From Balneolales bacterium (GTDB lineage: Bacteria > Bacteroidota > Rhodothermia > Balneolales > Natronogracilivirgulaceae), in assembly GCA_007120555.1 (NCBI GenBank), contig SKNL01000170.1:1-5682 (forward strand): a stretch of 5,682 bases of DNA, read 5' to 3'. The translations under genes and the position numbers were made by a program. Shown here piece after piece: positions 4,164 through 5,682 of the stretch (positions are counted from its first letter, which is position 1; the number at the start of each line of letters is the position of its first letter). The notes below the pieces were generated by a model that made no database searches, had not been told where the DNA came from, and saw nothing but the letters and a program-made list of their open reading frames with translations.

Positions 4164-5682
4164 TTATTTCGCCTCCCGTATGACCCGGAATCCGGTGTAC
4201 TCCGGATCCAGTTCACGGCTCCCGGGATCAGCCGCATCCACATAATCCCGGACACTGTACCCATAAACGGAGCCGCCATGGCTCGAGCTGCCATCCTTCG
4301 TGCCGGAATTGTTCGTGCCGCCATCAGACCACTCGGCGACATTGCCCCCGAGATCGTAGATCTCGGCATCACCCACTTTGACGGGCGGAAACGACCCGAC
4401 CTCACGGACCAGCTGGTCCGCTGAAAGCAGGTCCATCTTCTGCCGCAAGAGGCCAACTTCATCGACCGTGATGTCAAAACCGGCAAGACGGTTCAGAGTG
4501 TTCTGGCGGGCGCCGGCGCGATGAGCAACCCGGTGCAGGGCACGCGTTTCGTCCGCGTTGGGCAGGCGATAGGAGTGCCCGGTGTGCCCGCTGAGCCATC
4601 GGGTGTAGGCACGGGCCTCATCCACCCCGATGCCGCGTACCGGATGATTGGCCTGCAACGGGTGGAATGCATGGCTGGAGTCGTACTCCTGGTACTGGAT
4701 GTTGGTGACAGGAAAACGGCCGACGGCAATCGTATCCTTGCCCACCGGCACGACCTCCGGAATCAGGCGCTCACTGTTGCGCAGACCGAAATAACCGTCA
4801 TGGATGGCCAGGCTGTCGCGCTTGAGAAGCCCGGCCAGCGGGCTGTCATCCTTGAAGGCGCGGTTAGGTTCCTCGTAGGTCCCGAAAAGCCATCGGTCGA
4901 ACCAGGCGATCTCCTCCTCCAGCTTGCGGCGCTGGTGGGTCAGTTTGAGCAGGCCGTGGGGCTGGTCGGGGAACCACAGGAAGCGCACCGGCGCCTTGCC
5001 GATCTGCTGCAGTGCGCGGTAATGCTCCCAGCCCTGGTCGCGCGGTACGGCCCGGTCCTCGCTTCCGAAGAATATGATGGTCGGGGCCTTGACGCGCTCC
5101 ATGCGGAATAGCGGTGATTTTTCAATGTAGGCACGGTTGTAAAAAGTGCCGTCGGTGCTGTCCCACGGAGCGCCGCCGATGTAGCTCTGGTTGAATCGCA
5201 CACCGAACTCGCAGGTCCCGTAATCCGAGGCCCAGTTGACCGTTCCGGCGCCGGCGCCGACCACTTTGAACATGTCCGGGTACTCGATCGAAAGTGCAAT
5301 GCTCAGGATGGATCCGTTGGACCAGCCCATCACACCCAGGGAATCCTTGTCGACTTTGCCGGCCTCATGCAATGTCTCAATACCATTTACGATATCCACA
5401 AGCTCGAGCTCGTAATAGCGCTCCTTGATGGACTCGACGAACTCGAGACCATGATTGGAAGAGCCGTGGTAATTGGGCATCAGCACAAACGATCCCTTGT
5501 GCGAAAGGATGTGCGGGAAGTAAGCCCAGCTCATGTTCCACCAGTCAAGGGTGACGGCCGCAGGTCCGCCGCGTATGGCCACCACCAGCGGATACGCTCT
5601 GCCGGGCTCGTAATTTTCGGGATAGTAGAGTATGCCATTGACTTCATTGTTCTCCGCACCGGTCCAGCGGAAAATTTCAGAC
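4164..5682 (-). CDS. S9-type prolyl oligopeptidase domain fused to a C-terminal FGE/SUMF1-like domain (5' end outside window)
   Basis: The minus-strand frame is open from the right edge to a TAA at 4166-4164, giving 505 residues; numbering here starts at the first full codon (5681). The GTG at 5585 is internal because the frame continues upstream with S9-like sequence (EIFRWTGAENNEVNGILYYP). Residues about 15-270 are an S9 alpha/beta-hydrolase: nucleophile Ser121 in GWSNGS, Asp209 in GSEDRAVP and His242 in DQPHG, spaced normally. The usual HGGP reads RGGP (37-40). After a linker, residues about 304-505 match the sulfatase-modifying-factor/FGE fold: FPVTNIQYQEY (323-333), RAYTRWLSGHTGHSYRLPN, YDLGGNVAEW (442-451), HGGSVYGY and C-terminal GFRV (497-500). 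This part has no cysteine, so formylglycine-generating chemistry is not expected; it may bind a ligand or stabilise the enzyme. A beta-propeller and signal peptide probably lie beyond the edge. Peptidase activity is likely; substrate is unknown. Confidence 0.88.
   Translation of the reverse strand, partial: SEIFRWTGAENNEVNGILYYPENYEPGRAYPLVVAIRGGPAAVTLDWWNMSWAYFPHILSHKGSFVLMPNYHGSSNHGLEFVESIKERYYELELVDIVNGIETLHEAGKVDKDSLGVMGWSNGSILSIALSIEYPDMFKVVGAGAGTVNWASDYGTCEFGVRFNQSYIGGAPWDSTDGTFYNRAYIEKSPLFRMERVKAPTIIFFGSEDRAVPRDQGWEHYRALQQIGKAPVRFLWFPDQPHGLLKLTHQRRKLEEEIAWFDRWLFGTYEEPNRAFKDDSPLAGLLKRDSLAIHDGYFGLRNSERLIPEVVPVGKDTIAVGRFPVTNIQYQEYDSSHAFHPLQANHPVRGIGVDEARAYTRWLSGHTGHSYRLPNADETRALHRVAHRAGARQNTLNRLAGFDITVDEVGLLRQKMDLLSADQLVREVGSFPPVKVGDAEIYDLGGNVAEWSDGGTNNSGTKDGSSSHGGSVYGYSVRDYVDAADPGSRELDPEYTGFRVIREAK

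Noticed and set aside
4190..4207. Hairpin ATCCGG/CCGGAT near the 3' end of the S9-FGE gene as a terminator
   Set aside because: It lies in the coding sequence for the GFRV region and has no T tract on either strand.
3572..4486. Open frame of 304 codons on the minus strand spanning nfo and the start of the convergent gene
   Set aside because: It overlaps two well-supported genes in other frames and has no family signature.
4521..5111. Open frame of 196 codons on the plus strand opposite the S9-FGE gene
   Set aside because: Antisense shadow of a motif-supported gene; valine/glycine-rich composition comes from complement codons.
1..5682. CRISPR array, tRNA, rRNA or insertion sequence
   Set aside because: No regularly spaced repeats, cloverleaf, rRNA-like sequence or transposase motif was seen on either strand.

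Overview
The window (5,682 bp, mostly gene-dense, roughly 50-60% GC by eye) looks like chromosomal DNA from the Bacteroidota/Balneolota/Rhodothermota side of the bacteria. This is an inference from three things: no clear Shine-Dalgarno sequence precedes the main plus-strand starts, AT-rich sequence sits directly before those start codons, and secreted S9 (prolyl oligopeptidase-type) peptidases are abundant. The assignment is tentative because no rRNA or marker gene is present.

Layout. Positions 1-114 are the last 37 codons of a LuxR/NarL-type DNA-binding domain, followed by an intrinsic terminator (149-182). Positions 281-2323 encode a complete exported S9 peptidase with a signal peptide, a beta-propeller and an intact Ser519/Asp601/His635 triad. 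The 248-bp gap after it holds three consecutive stem-loops, the last being a strong bidirectional terminator (2373-2423). It also holds a possible 34-residue ORF on the minus strand (2418-2522) whose stop codon lies inside that terminator, and a repeat-rich promoter/operator region. A VapBC type II toxin-antitoxin module follows (2572-3236, one-base TGATG overlap). Then comes a complete endonuclease IV gene (nfo, 3299-4156) with all nine metal ligands. Convergent to nfo, and only 7 bp away, is the 3' part of a large minus-strand gene (4164 to the right edge). It encodes a second S9-type peptidase domain fused to a C-terminal sulfatase-modifying-factor (FGE/SUMF1)-like domain that contains no cysteine.

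How the parts relate. The two peptidases are separate genes on opposite strands and probably serve peptide catabolism or processing in the envelope. VapBC is a self-contained, co-translated and probably autoregulated module placed between housekeeping-type genes. Nfo is a base-excision-repair enzyme that appears to have its own promoter. No mobile element, tRNA, rRNA or CRISPR array is visible. The features most worth a second look are the S9-FGE fusion, the small ORF joined to the bidirectional terminator, and the TTTTATG repeats in front of vapB.
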